DNA of 64,000 nt, from assembly GCF_037080055.1 (NCBI RefSeq), contig NZ_JBAOJI010000011.1, forward strand, positions 9,669-73,668. The letters run 5' to 3'. The DNA is from Halovenus sp037080055 (GTDB taxonomy: Archaea; Halobacteriota; Halobacteria; Halobacteriales; Haloarculaceae). Shown here in pieces: positions 27,605 through 36,996 of the stretch; the first letter of the stretch is position 1; the number at the start of each line of letters is the position of its first letter. The translations under genes were made by a program, and so were the position numbers. Under the pieces are notes generated by a model. That model searched no databases, was not told the DNA's origin, and worked only from the letters and a program-made list of their open reading frames with translations.

Positions 27605-29095
27605 ATGGGTGAACTAGAGACATACTCGCACTTTATCGACGGCCAATACGTTGACTCGGAAAGCGATGATCGCGGTGAGGTATCGTATCCGTACAATGAC
27701 GAGGTCTGGGCATCGGTCCCGCTCGGAACTACGGGAGATGTCGACAGCGCGGTCGAGGCATCCCGAAACGCGTTCGAGAGCGAGGAGTGGGGTGATCTTC
27801 TACCGAGCGAGCGGGCTGATCTGCTAGAGAACATCGGTGATGTTATCGACAAGCACGCCGGCGAACTCGCGGAGATGGAGACCCGACAGAACGGGAAACT
27901 CATCAGGGAGATGCGTGGGCAGATGCAGGCACTTGGCGATTGGTACAGGTATTACGGCGCGCAGTGCCGGACGATGGAGGACAAAGTCGTTCCGGTCGAG
28001 AACAAAAATGGAGAGATGTTCAACTACGTCGTCCAAGAGCCTCGAGGGGTGGTCGGCGCTGTTACGCCCTGGAATTCCCCATTGCTTCTGACAACGTTCA
28101 AACTCGCTCCCGCTCTCGCGGCCGGCTGTACATTTGTCCACAAGCCGAGCATGTACACGCCGGTCAGTGCTCTCAGGTTCGCTGAGTTGCTTCACGAGGA
28201 GGCAGGTCTCCCAGCCGGAGTCTATAACGTCGTGACCGGAGAGGGGAGGCCCACGGGCAGTAGTCTGGTGAGCCACGAGGATATCGACAAAGTTGCGTTC
28301 ACAGGAAGCACGCAGGTTGGGCGTGAAATTGGGAAGCAAGCGGGCGAGAGTCTGATTCCGGCCTCCCTGGAACTCGGCGGAAAGAGTCCAAACATTGTGT
28401 TCCCGGACGCAAACCTCAACAACGCAATCAATGGAGTCATCAAGGGCATTTTCGCAGCGACGGGACAGACCTGTCTGGCTGGCTCGCGGGTGTTCGTCCA
28501 CGACGATATCTCCGAGGAGTTCGTGGACAAATTCACTGAACGGGCTGCAGCTGTCGAACTCGGTGATCCGATGGATCCAGAGACGGAGATGGGTCCGGTC
28601 GCGTTCAAAGATCAATGGGAGACCGATATGGAGTACATCGAACTCGCGCAGGAAGAGGGCGCGACGCTGCAGTTCGGTGGGAGACAGCCTGAAGACTTGC
28701 CCGGCGAGTGTTTCCTCGAACCGACAATTCTAACAGACGTCGAGAACGGGATGACCGTCGCACAGGAGGAAATTTTCGGCCCAGTGGCGAGCGTCCTGAC
28801 CTTTTCCAGCGAGGACGAGGTAATCTCTCAGGCAAACGGCTCACAATTTGGGCTTGCAGCCGGCATCTGGACCGAAGACATGCGGCGTGCCCACAGGCTG
28901 GCAAGCGAACTCGAGGCCGGAACAATCTGGATCAACGAGTACCGAACGCTCGCCTACAACTCCCCGTTCGGCGGCTACAAGGACAGCGGCCTCGGTCGCG
29001 AGAACGGAACCGAAGGACTCGAGGAGTATCTACAGACAAAAAGCGTCTACAAGGACCTTTCCGGCGAAGTGTCCGATCCGTTCAAACTTGGTTGA
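27605..29095 (+). CDS. NAD(P)-dependent aldehyde dehydrogenase
   Basis: A 496-residue ALDH-superfamily enzyme oxidising an aldehyde to its acid. Key parts are GAVTPWNSPLLLTTFKLAPA (catalytic Asn), LELGGKSPNIVF (general-base Glu) and ATGQTCLAGSRVFV (nucleophilic Cys). The C-terminal PFGGYKDSGLGRENG is standard. The ATG at 27605 gives the usual start; the frame extends upstream without homology. With the upstream acyl-CoA dehydrogenase it probably forms one transcript. Acetaldehyde or an aldehyde released by a cleaving hydrolase or acetoin-type enzyme is a possible substrate (inference). Confidence 0.93.
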   Translation: MGELETYSHFIDGQYVDSESDDRGEVSYPYNDEVWASVPLGTTGDVDSAVEASRNAFESEEWGDLLPSERADLLENIGDVIDKHAGELAEMETRQNGKLIREMRGQMQALGDWYRYYGAQCRTMEDKVVPVENKNGEMFNYVVQEPRGVVGAVTPWNSPLLLTTFKLAPALAAGCTFVHKPSMYTPVSALRFAELLHEEAGLPAGVYNVVTGEGRPTGSSLVSHEDIDKVAFTGSTQVGREIGKQAGESLIPASLELGGKSPNIVFPDANLNNAINGVIKGIFAATGQTCLAGSRVFVHDDISEEFVDKFTERAAAVELGDPMDPETEMGPVAFKDQWETDMEYIELAQEEGATLQFGGRQPEDLPGECFLEPTILTDVENGMTVAQEEIFGPVASVLTFSSEDEVISQANGSQFGLAAGIWTEDMRRAHRLASELEAGTIWINEYRTLAYNSPFGGYKDSGLGRENGTEGLEEYLQTKSVYKDLSGEVSDPFKLG

Positions 29096-29104
29096 GTGGG
29101 GCTG

Positions 29105-30463
29105 CTACAGAAGTCCGGTGACCGTAGAGATATCCTCGACATTCCGCAGCGAATCCAGGCGACGGTAGGCTGTCTCGGCGGAGTCTTCGGATCGGATGAC
29201 CTGGCAGCACATCTCAAATTTTTCCCGTAGTTCGGCGTCAGTCAGCGGATTATCAGCCGTTCCGGGGGGTTGCTCTTGCGTTCGCTCGTGGACGGATCCG
29301 TCTGTCATTTCGACTGTGACTGATGCACCGTAATCGTCGTACGGTCGATTCTCATCAAGAGCGAAAGAGACCCGCTTGCGAATCTCTTCAACTTCTGGGT
29401 CAGAAATTGACTGCTGATTGAACGCATCAATGTCAACTGTTCCGTTGACAACCGCGTACGCGATGAGATACGGCATGGAAAACTTGGCTTGCGTTGGGGT
29501 CTCGGGATCGTCATATTCGACAGCATCGATAGCTCCCTGTGAGGCCTCGATGCGTATCGATTCGATGTCGTCAGCACCAATACTGTACTCGGCAAGGAGT
29601 TGGACTGCGCCGTAGATCGCTGCGTGAGTGTAGTAACAGCAGGCGTACTTTTTGACATCGATTCCGTCAGTAAGTAGCTGCCACTGTTCGCCGAGGTCGT
29701 GAGCAGCGGTGAGGTCGGGTGGTTCTTGACCGCGATACAGGTCGAAAAATCCTCGCTCACCGCTGATCGCGGTTGGGTCGGCATCCACTCCTTCGGCGGC
29801 TAACCGCGCGGAACTGACACCTGACCTAGCGGCCTGCCCGGCGTGAACAGGCTTAGTCATCGAACCGAAATTCCGTTTGAGGCCGGCTGGCATTGATGCA
29901 GCGATATTGAGTGCGTGTCGAATCTCGGACTGGGAGAGGTCAAGAAGCGACGCGGTGGCAGCAGTCGCGCCGAAGACGCCGATGGTTGCCGTTGCATGCC
30001 AACCTCGCTCGTAATGTTCCGGACTGATCGGCGCGGCGAGATACGCTTGTGTCTCGAAGCCGATCACGTAGGCGGTCAGCAGTTCTCGGCCGGCCGCTGC
30101 GTTGCGCTCGCCGATCGCGAGCAGCGGCGCGACCATCGGAACACTCGGGTGGCCGTCCGTTGCAGACAGCGCCGTGTCGTCAAAATCGAGCGCGTGTCCC
30201 GCCGTCGCGTTCGCGAAAACAGCGGCCAGTAGACTCGATGTGTTTGCCCCGCCGAGCAGCGTCGTCTCTCCCTTTTCGTGTGCTGCAATCCGCATCGCTC
30301 GTGCGCCAGCGTCGCCATCGCTGCCCGCCATGGTCACGCCGACAGTATCGACAAAGGCACACTCTGCAGCACGGACTGCTTCAGTTGGAATATCACCGTA
30401 GTTCGTTTCGGCGACGAACGTGGCAAGCCTGGTTTCTGGTGTCTGCGAAGACTGTTGGCCCAT
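29105..30463 (-). CDS. MmgE/PrpD-family protein
   Basis: A 452-residue member of the 2-methylcitrate dehydratase/cis-aconitate decarboxylase/iminodisuccinate epimerase superfamily. Family sequences include GATTLLGG-like ETTLLGGANTSSLLAAVFAN, AGHALDFDDTALSATDGHPS and YACCYYTHAAIYGAVQLLAE. No citrate-cycle partner (PrpC, PrpB) is nearby, so the methylcitrate role is not supported. A dehydratase or isomerase of a hydroxy-di/tricarboxylic intermediate is more likely. It is convergent with the aldehyde dehydrogenase, with only nine bases between the stops. Confidence 0.9.
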   Translation of the reverse strand: MGQQSSQTPETRLATFVAETNYGDIPTEAVRAAECAFVDTVGVTMAGSDGDAGARAMRIAAHEKGETTLLGGANTSSLLAAVFANATAGHALDFDDTALSATDGHPSVPMVAPLLAIGERNAAAGRELLTAYVIGFETQAYLAAPISPEHYERGWHATATIGVFGATAATASLLDLSQSEIRHALNIAASMPAGLKRNFGSMTKPVHAGQAARSGVSSARLAAEGVDADPTAISGERGFFDLYRGQEPPDLTAAHDLGEQWQLLTDGIDVKKYACCYYTHAAIYGAVQLLAEYSIGADDIESIRIEASQGAIDAVEYDDPETPTQAKFSMPYLIAYAVVNGTVDIDAFNQQSISDPEVEEIRKRVSFALDENRPYDDYGASVTVEMTDGSVHERTQEQPPGTADNPLTDAELREKFEMCCQVIRSEDSAETAYRRLDSLRNVEDISTVTGLL

Positions 30464-30613
30464 ATATTGGCGATTTTTCTGTTTTTACTAATAGCTGTTG
30501 CCGGTGGCCTGGCACTGACCAGATGACTTTAGACAGTACAACCGAATGTCCCCTAGATTTATAATTCCTTACCATAAAATTACACGTGCCTTGGTAACAA
30601 GGCGGGTTAGAGT

Positions 30614-31033
30614 ATGTCAGCAGTAGAATTTGCTAGCCACGAATGGTGGGAGGAGTATCGCGATACAGTCAACCATGATCAAGAAATGAAGGTTCGGGGA
30701 CACGATACCTTCGATGAGAATTTTTATGTCGAGATCGGCGACGACATGTTCCTAATCGAGATGCATGGTGGTGAGGTGGAAAACGTCGTACCAGAACCGG
30801 GAGTCAATGATGTCTGGTCGTTCGGTGTCGAGGGAAGCCGAGAGGCTTGGGAGGAGTTCGTGCAGGAATATCCACCGGCACATAACAACGAGATTATCGC
30901 ATCTGACTACAGAACCGCGGTAAAAGGAGAAGATGGCCATCTCGAACTGAAAGGCAACAACAAGAAAATTTGGCAGAATTTCCGCCCGTTCCAGCGCGCG
31001 CTTGATTTGATGCGTGAAACACAGCAATCCTGA
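30614..31033 (+). CDS. SCP2-like small protein, module B
   Basis: A 139-residue acidic protein, equal in length to the gene at 13405. It shares the spaced pattern MHGGEVENVVPEPG, FGVEGSREAWEEF and HLELKGNNKKIWQN with that protein (YGGEIID, ILSGSVEAWQAV, ITIDGNLLEAN), so both appear to be SCP2-fold lipid-binding proteins, this one more diverged. It precedes an alpha/beta hydrolase by six bases. Function is unknown; binding of a hydrophobic or CoA-linked substrate for the hydrolase is inference. Confidence 0.65.
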   Translation: MSAVEFASHEWWEEYRDTVNHDQEMKVRGHDTFDENFYVEIGDDMFLIEMHGGEVENVVPEPGVNDVWSFGVEGSREAWEEFVQEYPPAHNNEIIASDYRTAVKGEDGHLELKGNNKKIWQNFRPFQRALDLMRETQQS

Positions 31034-31039
31034 CAAACA

Positions 31040-31987
31040 ATGAGTATCAAACCACCTCAACACGGCGAAGAAGAATCAGTCACTGGACATTATATTGGCG
31101 TCGAAATTGACGGCGTCGATCACCGCGTATACTACGAGGAACGTGGGCCGGAAGACGGCATTCCTCTTATCTGTCAGCACACGGCAGGCAACCACGGTCA
31201 GGAGTGGCGTCACATCTTGGCCGACGACGAAATTACGGAGGACTTCCGGGTCATCTCCTACGACCTGCCCCACCACGGGAAGTCGCTCCCACCGACAACT
31301 CAGGACTGGTGGGCGGAAGATTACACCCTCACCGAAGAGAAATTCGCAGAGACCATCGTGAGCATCGCAGATGCACTCGATCTCGAAGATCCGGTCTATA
31401 TGGGGTCGAGCATCGGTGGCAACGTCATCTTGCAGCTCGGAGACTGGCATCCAGACCGGTTCCGGGCGCTCATCGGCCTCGAATGCGGTGTCCGGAGTCC
31501 GGGTTATTACCTCGACTGGTTCCACCATCCCTCGGTCAACATCGCTGAGATCAGCGCGTATTCGTGCTGGGGGCTAATGGCTCCACATGGGCCGGAAGAG
31601 ACTCGGCGGGAAACAATGCACCTCTACGAACAAGGATCGACCGGGTTGTTCCGTGGAGATCTCTTCTACTACTCCGTCGACCACGATTACAGGGAAAAAC
31701 TCGATCAGGTCAACCCCGAGTGTCCCGTCTACGTGATGAACGGTGAGTACGACTTTGCGACCGATCCGGACGACGCTCGCGAAGTCGCCGACGGAATCGG
31801 CGACCAAGCGACGGCTATCGAGATGAAAAATATTGGGCACTTCCCGATGTGTGAGAATCCAGATCTCTTCCTGAACTACCTGAAACCAGTGCTTGAAGAG
31901 ATCAAAGGGGAGGACGTGGAAGTTCCCACGGAGATGTCTCCCGAAACGGTCGGTGTCGATATTCCGGGCGCATCGGCTGACGATTAA
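31040..31987 (+). CDS. Alpha/beta hydrolase paired with an SCP2-like protein (module B)
   Basis: A 315-residue hydrolase. The nucleophile elbow is MGSSIGGN, the oxyanion segment is CQHTAGNHG, the acid is in MNGEYDFATDPDD and the catalytic His is in MKNIGHFPMCENPD. The N-terminal TGHYIGVEIDGVDHRVYYEE and the elbow resemble the module A hydrolase at 12599. A 40-residue acidic C-terminal tail is specific to this copy. It starts six bases after the SCP2-like gene. The MaoC and CoA-transferase genes follow on the same strand, so all four may act in one pathway segment. Confidence 0.87.
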   Translation: MSIKPPQHGEEESVTGHYIGVEIDGVDHRVYYEERGPEDGIPLICQHTAGNHGQEWRHILADDEITEDFRVISYDLPHHGKSLPPTTQDWWAEDYTLTEEKFAETIVSIADALDLEDPVYMGSSIGGNVILQLGDWHPDRFRALIGLECGVRSPGYYLDWFHHPSVNIAEISAYSCWGLMAPHGPEETRRETMHLYEQGSTGLFRGDLFYYSVDHDYREKLDQVNPECPVYVMNGEYDFATDPDDAREVADGIGDQATAIEMKNIGHFPMCENPDLFLNYLKPVLEEIKGEDVEVPTEMSPETVGVDIPGASADD

Positions 31988-32056
31988 TCTGCAATTTCCA
32001 CTTTTATGTTGAGTCTCTAAAATAAATTCTTTACATAATCCGCACAAACGAGACAT

Positions 32057-32647
32057 ATGAGCAAGGACCCAAAAAGACTCGTGAACCCAGCGGATTCGAC
32101 CGCGACTGATCGAAACCTGGTAGCGGGGTGGGAGGGACGCTATTACGAAGATTTCGAGGTCGGAGACATCTACAAACACCCATACGGCCGGACCGTAACG
32201 GAGACGGATAACGTCTGGTTCACGAATTTGACGATGAATCTCAATCCGATGCACTTCAACGAGCCCTACGCCGCGGAGACCGAATTCGGGGAGCGCCTCG
32301 TCGACGGTACCTTCGTATTCGCACTAGCGGTCGGGATGAGCGTCATCGATATCTCGGCGAACGCGACGGCTAACCTCGGGTACGATAAGGTCCGTCATCA
32401 CGGTCCGGTCTTCCACGGCGATACAATCTTCGCCGAGAGTGAAGTACTCGAAAAACGAGAAAGTGACTCCCGCGAGCACGTCGGGATCGTCACAACAGAG
32501 CTTCGGGCGTACAACCAGAATGACGAACTCGTACTCTCACTCGAACGAACACCGATGGTCCTGAAACGAGAGTACGCGGAGCCGAGTGCTGAACAGCCCA
32601 CGGGCTGGCCGGAGAACATTGGCACACAGCCAGGAGATGTCGAATGA
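32057..32647 (+). CDS. MaoC-like dehydratase, long form
   Basis: A 196-residue hot-dog fold protein. The sequence YYEDFEVGDIYKHPYGRTVT opens the family region. The catalytic block is NLNPMHFNEPYAAETEFGER, with His, and VDGTFVFALAVGMS follows. This is close to mesaconyl- or beta-methylmalyl-CoA dehydratase-like MaoC proteins of haloarchaea, though the exact substrate cannot be stated. Its stop overlaps the next gene by four bases (ATGA), linking it to the CoA-transferase-like gene. Confidence 0.87.
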   Translation: MSKDPKRLVNPADSTATDRNLVAGWEGRYYEDFEVGDIYKHPYGRTVTETDNVWFTNLTMNLNPMHFNEPYAAETEFGERLVDGTFVFALAVGMSVIDISANATANLGYDKVRHHGPVFHGDTIFAESEVLEKRESDSREHVGIVTTELRAYNQNDELVLSLERTPMVLKREYAEPSAEQPTGWPENIGTQPGDVE

Positions 32648-34110
32648 ACGAGAGAAGCCGGTTCGAGGGGTCTCTACCCGAGATGTCCGCCGAAGCGGCC
32701 GCCGAACAAATTCCGGACGACGCGACCGTCGTGACTAGCGGGTTTGGGAGCGTCGGCTACCCGAAAGCAGTCCCACTCGCAATCGCAGACAGTGACAAGC
32801 AGCGCTCATTAACAGTGATTACGGGCGGGAGCGTTGGGGAGGAAATCGACACCAAACTTATCGAGTCGGGAGATATGACACGGCGGTTTCCGTACCTCGG
32901 GACACAGACAGCCCGCGACGCCGCGAATGCGGGCGAGATCGAATTCCACGATCGGAACATCTCGCAGTTGGCCGACGAGGTACGGAGCGGCCAATTTGGA
33001 TCCATCGACGTGGCACTCGTAGAAGCAGTCGCCGTGGGCGAAGACTGGCTCATCCCCGGCCCCTGTCTTGGCCAAACGCCGGGTTACGTCGAAGCGGCGG
33101 ATGAGTTAATCGTCGAAGTCAACCGATCACAGCCCATCGATCTCCGATTGATCCATGACATCTACTGTCCGTCGCTGCCGCCACACCGAGAGCCGATCCC
33201 ACTCGACAGTCCGATCGGACGGATCGGCAAAGAACACATCTCTTTTGACCCTGACAAGCTAACGGCTGTTGTCGAAACTGATCGACGGGACTCCACCTAC
33301 AATTTTCGCGACCCAACCGAAACAGACAGGACAATCGCAGCAAATTTGGGAGCGTTTCTCAGCGACGAGACTGATCGGAACCCAGCACTGGCAGAGTCAG
33401 TCAGAATCCAGTTCGGCGTCGGTAGTCTGGGGAATGCGCTTTCGGGGACGTTGGCTGACATCGACATCGGAGACAGCGAACTTGTTTATTACGGCGAAGT
33501 CATCCAAGACGGCATCTTAGATCTGCTCGATGAGGGTCGACTCGCGGGCGCCAGTGCGACTTCACTCGCACTCACACAGGAGGGACAGGACAGATTCATT
33601 GCGAACATTGAAGAGTACAGTGACGATGTCGTGTTGCGACCGTCCTTGATTTCCAACGGTGCTGAGTTGATCGAGCGATTCGGCGTCATTGCGGTTAACA
33701 GCGCTCTCGAAGTTGATATCTATGGCCACATTAATTCGACACACATCGATGGCACGCACGTCATCAACGGTGTCGGCGGGAGCGGAGATTTCAATCGAAA
33801 TGCTCTAGTAACTGTCGCAGCGCTGCCATCAAGTGCCCGAGACGGGGACATTTCCCGTGTTGTACCGATGGTTCCCCACGTCGATCATACGGAGCATGAT
33901 ATCGATGTGGTCGTAACTGAACAGGGCGTCGCCGACCTCCGGGGAAGGTCACCCCGCGAGAAGGCAGACGAACTCATCTCTGTTGCACACCCCTCCTTCC
34001 GGGACAAACTTTGCAACTACGTTGAGCGCGGACAGCAGTACGGTGGGCACGTTCCACAAGCTCTCGAAACGTCATTGTCTTGGCCACAGCGTCGCCAGCA
34101 GTCAGAGTGA
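32644..34110 (+). CDS. Acetyl-CoA hydrolase/transferase family protein
   Basis: A 488-residue class I-like CoA-transferase of the Ach1/ScpC (acetyl-CoA hydrolase or succinate-CoA transferase) group. The conserved catalytic glutamate is in VNSALEVDIYGHINST. Other family segments are VTSGFGSVGYPKAVPLA, GVGSLGNALSGTLADI and VTEQGVADLRGRSPREKA. It is coupled to the MaoC gene. It could transfer CoA between acetate, succinate or acetoacetate, which would connect acetone-derived acetoacetate to central metabolism (inference). Confidence 0.88.
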   Translation: MNERSRFEGSLPEMSAEAAAEQIPDDATVVTSGFGSVGYPKAVPLAIADSDKQRSLTVITGGSVGEEIDTKLIESGDMTRRFPYLGTQTARDAANAGEIEFHDRNISQLADEVRSGQFGSIDVALVEAVAVGEDWLIPGPCLGQTPGYVEAADELIVEVNRSQPIDLRLIHDIYCPSLPPHREPIPLDSPIGRIGKEHISFDPDKLTAVVETDRRDSTYNFRDPTETDRTIAANLGAFLSDETDRNPALAESVRIQFGVGSLGNALSGTLADIDIGDSELVYYGEVIQDGILDLLDEGRLAGASATSLALTQEGQDRFIANIEEYSDDVVLRPSLISNGAELIERFGVIAVNSALEVDIYGHINSTHIDGTHVINGVGGSGDFNRNALVTVAALPSSARDGDISRVVPMVPHVDHTEHDIDVVVTEQGVADLRGRSPREKADELISVAHPSFRDKLCNYVERGQQYGGHVPQALETSLSWPQRRQQSE

Positions 34111-34651
34111 CAGCGGTTCTGGACCACCGAACTTCAGGTTAATAGTGTTAATTTCGGTACCTGGTGTATATTGGCCTTCTACGCACGGACATAAATTGAG
34201 ATTTCGAGTACATTTGCACCAACCTATCAAAATAAATATATGCATATACTTCGTATATGTTAATGTAATACAAATAAAACAGCCACTTCAACAATTTATT
34301 TGATGTATTCGGTTATACCCATATAGTTACATGAATAAACACTATTGACCCATTATTAATTATTATTTCATATTAACTGAGAAAATTATCTGTATCTACG
34401 TGAGAGAGAGAATTAAGTCTCTTTTCTGGATAGGTAGTGTTAAATTTGGCTTTGCGTCAGAATTCGACGTTTTGAGACCTTTTCAGCTGTTCTTGATCCG
34501 ACACGACGAAAACAATTGAAACTAAATACTTCTAACTACCCATATATTAACAGATATGTTTGACAGCATTCCGAGTTCCGTGGCGACCAGTTTGAAGTTG
34601 GAGTTCTAGATGTGGCCAATGATTTATACTCAAAAGATGTGATTTGAAGAT
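34111..34651. other. Gene-free AT-rich stretch
   Basis: About 540 bases, much richer in A and T than its surroundings. It marks the end of the second catabolic run and carries the promoter of the next hydrolase. No convincing ORF, repeat or RNA gene was seen. Confidence 0.5.
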
Positions 34652-35476
34652 ATGACACACGTTCAGGTGGGCGATGACACCAATCTGTACTGTCAGGATT
34701 TAGGCAGTGGTCCGCCCGTCGTACTGGTACATGGTGGGTGTATGAGCCATCGTGTCTGGGAATCACAAGTACATGCGCTTCTTGAGGCTGGGTATCGGGT
34801 CGTGACCCCGGATCTCCGTGGTCACGGCGACTCTGATAAGCCAGTCAGCTCATACTCCGCAGACATGTATGCAGAGGATCTCGCGGTCATGGTTGATCAA
34901 CTCGATATCAACCAATTCACGCTATTGGGGTGGTCGCTTGGCTCAACGATTGCAAGTGCATTTGTCGACGCGTACGGTGAATCACTGGACGGACTCGTAC
35001 TCGTTTCGAGTGCGATATTCGCCCGGATTGGAGCAGTAGCACGAAATGAGGACACAGATACTGACCTCCCGATCGATCGCATGCTCGATAATCAACGATA
35101 CAACAGGCCGAGTGGAATGGAACGATTCGTCAGTAGAATGTTCAACGAGAGTCCCGACGAGTGGACACGTAATTGGCTGTGGAATATCGCCATGCAGACC
35201 CCGATGCGTGTTGCAATCAAGATGCTCCAGATCTATGTCGATCCTGACCACGAGCGGCTACACGATGGACTGACCGATTTGGATGCTCCTGCGGCTGTGT
35301 TCTACGGAGAGAACGATCGATCATCGTCAGTTTCCGACGCCAAGACGATCGCACGAGACGTATGTTCTAACGGTCGTTATGTGCCGTTTGAGGACAGCGC
35401 TCACGTCCCGTTTCTTGAAGAGGCTGAGCGATTCAATGATGAGCTGGTTGCGTTTGTTGATGAGATCTATCAATGA
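34652..35476 (+). CDS. Alpha/beta hydrolase (single-gene)
   Basis: A 274-residue hydrolase of the alpha/beta family. The segment VVLVHGGCMSHRVWES contains the oxyanion hole, LRGHGDSDKP is the usual loop, LGWSLGSTIAS is the nucleophile elbow, FYGENDR carries the acid and FEDSAHVPFLEEAERF the catalytic His. It resembles haloperoxidase/3-oxoadipate enol-lactonase-like hydrolases rather than the two SCP2-paired enzymes. It stands alone between AT-rich spacers. Substrate unknown. Confidence 0.88.
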   Translation: MTHVQVGDDTNLYCQDLGSGPPVVLVHGGCMSHRVWESQVHALLEAGYRVVTPDLRGHGDSDKPVSSYSADMYAEDLAVMVDQLDINQFTLLGWSLGSTIASAFVDAYGESLDGLVLVSSAIFARIGAVARNEDTDTDLPIDRMLDNQRYNRPSGMERFVSRMFNESPDEWTRNWLWNIAMQTPMRVAIKMLQIYVDPDHERLHDGLTDLDAPAAVFYGENDRSSSVSDAKTIARDVCSNGRYVPFEDSAHVPFLEEAERFNDELVAFVDEIYQ

Positions 35477-35790
35477 ACGACGTTCTGACTAAGCTAATGC
35501 TAATTAGTAGGATTTTATTTTGACGTACAGTTGATATCACGACTCTTACAGACAGAGGTTAATGACAGAGTCTATAGCAATATTTTGACTAGAGTGCATC
35601 AAACACAAGTTTCAACAGATCGGGAATGAGGTGCTTGAATTACTCACGGTTTGGTTGATCGATGAGGGTAGGATACCGTTGTACAACCCCGAAAAGGAGC
35701 AAAAAATATCAACCTGGTCGTTGGCGACTGGGCATACGGCAAGCCAACTACCCTGAGGAGGGACTTGCCTGTTAATTACTTAATTAACAT
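35477..35790. other. Intergenic, with a start-less short reading frame
   Basis: About 310 bases. A frame from about 35590 to 35757 reads ECIKHKFQQIGNEVLELLTV and onward without a good start codon and with no recognisable homology. It could be the tail of a decayed gene, but the support is weak. The tract TTAATTACTTAATTAAC just before the SDR start is AT-rich and promoter-like. Confidence 0.3.
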
Positions 35791-36558
35791 ATGCTAGATA
35801 AACTACTCAAAAAAAAGACGGCAGTCGTAACAGGCGGGGCAAGTGGAAACGGACGCGCAATTGTCAAGACTTACGCCGAAGAAGGTGCAGATGTCGTCGT
35901 CGCAGACGTTCAGGAGGAACCACGAGAGGGTGGTATACCGACACATGAACTCGTTACAGAGGAGTACGGCGTCGATGCGACCTACGTCGAGTGCGACGTG
36001 ACAGACACCGACTCACTCGTTAAGGCAGTAGAGGCAGCGGACGAGTTCGGCGGTGTCGATATCATGGTGAACAATGCTGGAATCTTCCGACAGAAAGAAT
36101 TCCTTGAGGTCACGGAACAAGAATACGAACAGCTTATCGACATCAATGTGAAGGGAGTATTCTTTGGTGCACAGGCCGCAGCAAAAAAGATGCTTGAGAG
36201 CGGAGACAGCGAGAGCATCATTAATATGTCGAGCGTCGCGGGAATTATCGGGACCGCCACGTTCTCGGTCTACCACGCCTCAAAGGGTGCAGTGCGTCTG
36301 CTGACATACTCGCTGGCAGACGAGTTGGGGCCAGAAGGAATCCGCGTCAACGCGATTCACCCTGGCGTTATTGAGACGGCAATGACGACCGACGACGTGC
36401 CTCTCGCAACACAAAAAAGTGCAGAAGCGACACCGCTCAACAGGCTCGGCCAACCTGACGACGTCGCAGGTGCGGCGCTTTATCTTGCCTCCGACGAACT
36501 TGCTGGATACGTGAACGGCGAATCGCTCATTGTGGACGGCGGTCAGTCGAACACGTAG
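35791..36558 (+). CDS. SDR-family NAD(P)-dependent oxidoreductase
   Basis: A 255-residue classical short-chain dehydrogenase. The cofactor motif is VVTGGASGNGRAI, the NNAG motif is IMVNNAGIFRQ, and the catalytic Ser-Tyr-Lys triad is in NMSSVAGIIGTATFSVYHAS and KGA. The C-terminal GYVNGESLIVDGGQSNT is typical of FabG-like members. Asp in VVVADV after the second strand suggests NAD+ preference. It could oxidise a 3-hydroxyacyl-CoA or a secondary alcohol. Confidence 0.92.
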   Translation: MLDKLLKKKTAVVTGGASGNGRAIVKTYAEEGADVVVADVQEEPREGGIPTHELVTEEYGVDATYVECDVTDTDSLVKAVEAADEFGGVDIMVNNAGIFRQKEFLEVTEQEYEQLIDINVKGVFFGAQAAAKKMLESGDSESIINMSSVAGIIGTATFSVYHASKGAVRLLTYSLADELGPEGIRVNAIHPGVIETAMTTDDVPLATQKSAEATPLNRLGQPDDVAGAALYLASDELAGYVNGESLIVDGGQSNT

Positions 36559-36714
36559 GGACACAGTCTCAAATTATTCGATTTTTATGAAGTGATATTG
36601 GGTTTATAAAAGGTGTGAGTAATGTTATTCTGTCGCGGTGTTTGGCGTTCTGCTCGACACGGTTTCAGACAATCGCGAGCTAATTGATGTCACCATACGC
36701 CTGTTCAAGGGGGT

Positions 36715-36996
36715 TCAGCTGCTTTGCGAGATCTGGAGGCTGTTGACGTTGAGCTTCTTGGGAATGACGGGGATGACGACGTTGCCGGTCGCGACGTGGA
36801 CGTTGTCGGTGAGGATGTTCAGAGATGGCGGCGTGTCGACGATGTGCTGGATCACTCGAAGGTTCGTTGGGAACACGGGGAGATGCAGGTGCCGGAGTTG
36901 ACGGCGTTCGCGAACACGGATAATAATTAACCAACACTGGGGCTGTACTGAGTGGTTATGTTGGTTAATAAAATTCCTACGAAATCGAACCCCCAC
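36715..36996 (-). CDS. Unrecognised short ORF, possibly a gene remnant
   Basis: On the minus strand the frame that reads RVIQHIVDTPPSLNILTDNV and ends LNVNSLQISQSS has strongly C-ending codons, as haloarchaeal genes do, in an otherwise AT-rich spacer. The first 20 or so residues after the ATG at 36996 span an inverted repeat and are unlikely to be coding. I recognise no family. It may be the 3' part of a decayed gene. An overlapping plus-strand frame (36724-36930) is a weaker alternative. Confidence 0.3.
   Translation of the reverse strand: MGVRFRRNFINQHNHSVQPQCWLIIIRVRERRQLRHLHLPVFPTNLRVIQHIVDTPPSLNILTDNVHVATGNVVIPVIPKKLNVNSLQISQSS
36927..36968. repeat. Inverted repeat TTAACCAACA-N22-TGTTGGTTAA
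   Basis: TTAACCAACA at 36927-36936 and its exact complement TGTTGGTTAA at 36959-36968 are separated by 22 bases. The same pair, with a 21-base spacer, lies upstream of parA at 61369-61411. The right arm is preceded by TTA in both places. It may be an operator or replicon element. Confidence 0.6.

Noticed and set aside
29105..30463. Methylcitrate dehydratase of a methylcitrate cycle
   Set aside because: No methylcitrate synthase or lyase is in the window. The family has many other activities, so only the family name is given.
34111..34651. Replication origin in the AT-rich spacer
   Set aside because: No repeated origin-recognition-box-like sequence or orc1/cdc6 gene is near. Low GC alone is not enough.
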